Origin: JBOGGN01 sp050744165
GTDB taxonomy: Bacteria > Actinomycetota > Acidimicrobiia > Acidimicrobiales > Palsa-688
Length of the DNA: 9,550 nt
NCBI GenBank assembly: GCA_050744165.1
Contig: JBOGGN010000372.1
Coordinates: forward strand, 1 to 9,550
Reading direction: 5' to 3'
Of the stretch, positions 7,059-9,550 are shown piece after piece; within the stretch, counting starts at the first letter, position 1; each line of letters begins with the position of its first letter. The notes below the pieces were generated by a model. The model worked only from the letters and a program-made list of their open reading frames with translations. It had not been told where the DNA came from and did not search any database. Made by a program: the position numbers and the translations under genes.

Positions 7059-7873
7059 TGGGTGCGGCCGGCGTGACTCCTCGGTTCGGGGCGCGCTACG
7101 AAGCCGGCGGGTTGGCGGCCATCGCCCAGCGGGACCTGACCAAGCTGCTGCGGGACCGGCTGCGCCTCGCAGTCAGCCTCGCCTTCCCGGTCCTTCTGAT
7201 CGGCGGTCTCGGCAACGCCCTCCAGTCGACGGTCGGCAAGGCGACCGGGCTCGACGCAGTCACCCTGGCCTTCACCGGGGTGCTCGCCGCCACCTTGTTC
7301 CAGTCGGCCGCGGCCGGAATGATCTCGCTCGTCGAAGACCGGGAAACCGACTTCTCCCGGGAGCTGTTCGTCACCCCGGTGTCTCGTCTGACCCTGGTCG
7401 GCGGCAAGGTGATCGGCGAGACGTTGGTTTCGTTGTTCCAAGGGTTGCTGGTCGTTGTCTTCGCGGTGGTCTTCGGAGTGTCCGTCTCGCTGCGCCAGAT
7501 AGCGCTCCTGGCCGGTCCGGCCGTCGCCTGCTGCCTGCTCGGGGCCGCCTTCGGGCTGGCCACATTGTCGGCGCTGCCCAACCAGCGCGCCGCCATGCAA
7601 TTCTTTCAGTTCCTCCTGATCCCCCAGTACGTGCTGGCCGGGGTCATCGTCCCCATCTCGGGGTTGGCCGGCTGGCTGCGGGTGGTCGCCTGGGCGATGC
7701 CGATGAGCTACGGGGTGGAGCTCACCCGAGCTGGCTACTACTCGGGGAGCGGCGGCTATTCCAAGGTCGTGTCCGCGGGCCCGGTGGTGGACGTGGCGGT
7801 AATGGCGGCCCTGTTCGTTGGTCTGCTGGTCGGCGGCGCGGCGCTGCTGGAGTATCGGGAGCGCAACCTCTGA
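7058..7873 (+). CDS. DrrB-like ABC-2 type transporter permease
   Basis: A 271-residue membrane subunit that should pair with the preceding ATPase. A cytoplasmic N-terminus with AIAQRDLTKLLRDRLRL (about 21-37), the amphipathic coupling segment typical of ABC-2 permeases, is followed by six hydrophobic spans at roughly 38-56, 66-88, 122-143, 148-172, 182-202 and 240-262. The sequence FSRELFVTPVSRLTLVGGKVIGE between spans 2 and 3 and the stretch MPMSYGVELTRAGYY before the last span are characteristic of DrrB-type proteins. Length is close to DrrB. The GTG start at 7058 shares one base with the ATPase stop (TAGTG), so the two are co-translated. GTG at 7073 is a possible alternative. Export of a lipid-like or drug-like molecule is known for the family, but the actual substrate is unknown. 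Confidence 0.9.
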   Translation: MGAAGVTPRFGARYEAGGLAAIAQRDLTKLLRDRLRLAVSLAFPVLLIGGLGNALQSTVGKATGLDAVTLAFTGVLAATLFQSAAAGMISLVEDRETDFSRELFVTPVSRLTLVGGKVIGETLVSLFQGLLVVVFAVVFGVSVSLRQIALLAGPAVACCLLGAAFGLATLSALPNQRAAMQFFQFLLIPQYVLAGVIVPISGLAGWLRVVAWAMPMSYGVELTRAGYYSGSGGYSKVVSAGPVVDVAVMAALFVGLLVGGAALLEYRERNL

Positions 7874-7897
7874 GTGCTGCGGCTCCCGCCGGCGCTC

Positions 7898-7954
7898 GGG
7901 TGGCCCGAATACCTACCGCATGCAGCCAGGTTTTCGGGCCACCCCCCATGGGGG
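7898..7954 (+). terminator. Long hairpin downstream of the exporter operon, followed by a CCCCCATGGGGG palindrome
   Basis: GGGTGGCCCGAA (7898-7909) pairs perfectly with TTCGGGCCACCC (7933-7944). Beyond a T-T mismatch the stem continues ACCT/AGGT (7911-7914 and 7928-7931), leaving a 13-base loop. The palindrome CCCCCATGGGGG (7943-7954) follows directly. The position, 24 bases after the permease stop, suits transcription termination or 3'-end protection. There is no T-run. Confidence 0.55.
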
Positions 7955-8049
7955 CGCAGGCGTCAGGGGTGCAAATGGGCAAATGACGGTGCCGGTGACA
8001 ATCACGCCCCAGGGACGGGGGACGTGAAACGGCCTCGTAAGCGCGGAAC

Positions 8050-8119
8050 TAACTTATCATCGTTAACGCAAGTGCAGGGCGCTATAACGCCCTGCAATTG
8101 CGTTAACCGCATTAAGTTA
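8050..8119. repeat. 70-base nested inverted repeat with symmetric 5-base bulges in an AT-rich patch
   Basis: From outside in, the arms are TAACTTA (8050-8056) with TAAGTTA (8113-8119). Unpaired 5-base spacers follow, TCATC (8057-8061) and CGCAT (8108-8112). Then come GTTAACGCAA (8062-8071) with TTGCGTTAAC (8098-8107), a single G/A mismatch (8072/8097), and TGCAGGGCG (8073-8081) with CGCCCTGCA (8088-8096), around the loop CTATAA. That is 26 paired positions per arm, spaced with exact symmetry. Local composition is much richer in A/T than the rest of the window. It lies in the 329-base gene-free junction between two converging genes. It could be a bidirectional terminator, a dispersed palindromic element, or a recombination-type folded site. 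No recombinase gene is nearby. Confidence 0.8.
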
Positions 8120-8163
8120 AGGCCTGTTGGGCTCAAATCCGCCCTGTCCGTCTCCAACAAACG

Positions 8164-8173
8164 ATGACGTCAT
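8164..8173. other. 10-bp perfect palindrome ATGACGTCAT
   Basis: ATGACGTCAT lies 30 bases beyond the minus-strand gene's stop and 45 bases from the nested inverted repeat. It is flanked by ACAAA and TTTGT, which are also complementary (5 bp). It could be a protein-binding site or chance. No adjacent promoter supports a regulatory role. Confidence 0.2.
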
Positions 8174-8202
8174 TTGTGCACGGGCCCTAAGAACGACTGT
8201 CT

Positions 8203-9372
8203 TTATGACTCTCGCACCACCCGCTCAAATGCGCCCAGATAGGACGAGTCACCACCGCGCTGGCGAAGAACCCAATACTCGGCGCCCCAGAAGAGATACC
8301 CCGACAGCGAGCGCTCGCCACCCGGCGACTCGGGGCGCCACCCCATGGTCTGGTTGAAGTTTTCGATGACGTGCTCGGGCCGGCAGCTCCACATGGCGCC
8401 TCGGGAAGGGTCCGGCGGAGTGGTGACCGCCTCCCAGGGTTCGGCCTGGCCCTCGGCGACCATCAGCGTCTGGTCGGGTTCGGCGAAGAGCCGGCGGCGT
8501 CGGACCTGCTGCCACGGCTTGCGGCTGCCGTCGAGATAGGCAGCCACCCCGCCAGCCGCCGCCAGGGCGTGGCGGGGGTAGAAGTCGATCCCGACGATGT
8601 CGGCCAGCTGGCGGGCGACGACCAGGGAATCACCCTGGTCCCGGGTCCGCCACCACTGCTGGGCGCCAACCGCGACCGAGGTCGGCAGGAACCCATTCAT
8701 GACCACCGGCCGGCTGGGGTCGCTGGCACGCACGGCGGCCACCTCGGCGGCCACGAAACGTCGATCCAGGCGCCAGCTGTGCTCGATCCCGAGTGGGTCC
8801 ACCGCCTCGTGCTCCACCTGCCAAGCCATCACCGAGGGGCGGTCCCGGTAGCGTTCGACCACCCTGCGCACCTGGGAACAGGCGGCCTCGAGCAGCTCTG
8901 GGTGAGTCTCCGGCGTCACTCTTTTCCCCTCCGGCAGGGCGGCCGCCAGCCGGTGGGATGGCACAAAGAACTCTGGGTAGCCAAAGCACTTCACGGCGCC
9001 GACGTCGAGGATCACCCGCTTGCCGGCCGCTTCGGATGCCAGTACTTGCCAGTCGAGTGGCTCCGGGTCCCACTGTCCGGGCGCGGGCTCCATCCGGTCC
9101 CAGTACGCTGCCAACCGCACCACCTCGAAGGGGTGGCTGAGAAGCTGGGCCATCGTTTCCCGGGGATCGAGCCCGAACGCCTCGGCCTGCAGCGGCCGAA
9201 AGCTGATCCCGAGCGGGGTCTCGTTTCTCGGCGACACCGGCACCTCCTGCCACCGGACGGTCGGCGCCTGCTGCGCCCTGGCCACCCGGAACTCCGAGGC
9301 GGCCGGGCCCACCAGCGCGGCCACGGCGGCCAGCCCGAGCGCCGTCTTCGTGCTTTTGACCATGGCCACCAT
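8203..9372 (-). CDS. Exported TIM-barrel glycoside hydrolase-like protein (clan GH-A / GH42-GH5-like)
   Basis: A 389-residue protein from ATG 9372. The first about 30 residues hold lysines and then a hydrophobic run TALGLAAVAALVGPAAS, a signal peptide or membrane anchor, so it likely acts outside the cytoplasm. The barrel shows FEVVRLAAYWDRMEPAPGQWD, where substrate-lining residues fall in clan GH-A. MAWQVEHEA (WQVEHE at 184-189) occupies the acid/base position after strand 4, with Glu189 as candidate proton donor. LMVAEGQAEPW (Glu307) occupies the nucleophile position after strand 7. IVGIDFYPRH lies between them, and GYLFWGAEYW lies near the end. The usual Asn before the acid/base Glu is His here. 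Polysaccharide or oligosaccharide hydrolysis is likely, and the substrate is unknown. ATG 9363 is an equally possible start. A TTG at 9498 would bury the signal sequence, so it is disfavoured. No clear ribosome binding site is present. It converges on the exporter operon. Confidence 0.8.
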   Translation of the reverse strand: MVAMVKSTKTALGLAAVAALVGPAASEFRVARAQQAPTVRWQEVPVSPRNETPLGISFRPLQAEAFGLDPRETMAQLLSHPFEVVRLAAYWDRMEPAPGQWDPEPLDWQVLASEAAGKRVILDVGAVKCFGYPEFFVPSHRLAAALPEGKRVTPETHPELLEAACSQVRRVVERYRDRPSVMAWQVEHEAVDPLGIEHSWRLDRRFVAAEVAAVRASDPSRPVVMNGFLPTSVAVGAQQWWRTRDQGDSLVVARQLADIVGIDFYPRHALAAAGGVAAYLDGSRKPWQQVRRRRLFAEPDQTLMVAEGQAEPWEAVTTPPDPSRGAMWSCRPEHVIENFNQTMGWRPESPGGERSLSGYLFWGAEYWVLRQRGGDSSYLGAFERVVRES

Positions 9373-9469
9373 CTTGTGCGTCGCCGCGGGTGACTGTCGC
9401 CGGTCAGGCTCGGGGCGCCTGCCGAGTTGGTCCGAGGTTGTTCCGGGGGGCAGGCCCGCTAATGCCGGG

Positions 9470-9499
9470 ATTGCGCAATGATTGGGTTCTGAGCCCAAT
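9470..9499. promoter_or_regulatory. Two adjacent palindromes upstream of the glycoside hydrolase-like gene, candidate operator
   Basis: ATTGCGCAAT (9470-9479) is a perfect 10-bp palindrome. One base later ATTGGGTTCTGAGCCCAAT (9481-9499) is a 19-bp dyad with one mismatched pair around a central T. They lie about 100-130 bp upstream of the minus-strand start at 9372, a normal place for a regulator site. The rest of 9373-9550 shows no gene or convincing -10/-35 pair. No regulator gene is in the window. Confidence 0.35.
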
Positions 9500-9550
9500 G
9501 GAGCGAGAGGAGGCAGCCAGTTGATGTCCTACCGCTGAGTCCTGCTTCCC

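Noticed and set aside
8116..8156. tRNA 3'-end-like stretch GGGCTCAAATCCGCCC followed by a CCA
   Set aside because: The T-loop bases are shifted relative to the CCA end, the T-stem is only 4 bp, and no matching acceptor, D-arm or anticodon arm lies at the right distance upstream. An integration remnant of a tRNA cannot be excluded but is not supported.
7874..8167. Small plus-strand open frames in the convergent junction
   Set aside because: They run across the two large inverted repeats, have no ribosome binding site, and give no recognisable protein pattern.
9481..9535. Minus-strand tRNA-like pieces (TCAGCGGTAG and a 5-bp stem with a 7-base loop)
   Set aside because: The loop lacks the invariant A58, no CCA or discriminator is in place, and the acceptor arms do not pair.
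9507..9536. GAGAGGAGG ribosome-binding-like sequence before ATG at 9523 on the plus strand
   Set aside because: The frame stops after four codons (MSYR), so no gene is supported.

Overview
The window is very GC-rich, with strong G/C at third codon positions. Genes are tightly packed, with GTG starts and ATGA-type overlaps. A protein ending like the F420/NADP reductase family and a DrrAB-type exporter fit a high-GC actinobacterium. The lineage cannot be fixed further from the sequence alone.

Layout: (1) Positions 1-600 hold the tail of a NAD(P)/F420-type oxidoreductase, a small VOC (glyoxalase-fold) protein translated directly after it, and a textbook intrinsic terminator. (2) 620-1429 encodes a TesB-like double-hotdog acyl-CoA thioesterase. 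(3) 1490-3979 encodes a large 829-residue protein. Its N-terminus carries the LQRxAGN signature seen in cargo-like proteins of extracellular contractile injection systems (eCIS). Its body contains an H-x3-D-x5-H motif with the spacing of zinc ligands in phospholipase C/P1 nuclease. (4) 4135-7873 is a coupled three-gene operon: an MGDG-synthase/MurG-like GT-B glycosyltransferase fused to a complete C-terminal cupin, then a DrrA-like ABC ATPase (4-base overlap) and a DrrB-like ABC-2 permease (1-base overlap). The likely theme is synthesis and export of a glycosylated lipid or similar amphiphile. (5) 7874-8202 is a gene-free convergent junction. It contains a GC-rich hairpin and, inside an unusually AT-rich patch, a 70-base nested inverted repeat with symmetric 5-base bulges. 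(6) 8203-9372 on the minus strand encodes an exported TIM-barrel glycoside hydrolase-like protein. (7) 9373-9550 is its upstream region and contains two adjacent palindromes.

The most notable items are the eCIS-cargo-like protein, which has no eCIS structural gene beside it here, the GT-cupin fusion with an internal 18-bp minisatellite, and the nested palindrome at 8050-8119. No tRNA, rRNA, CRISPR array, transposase or integrase gene was found.
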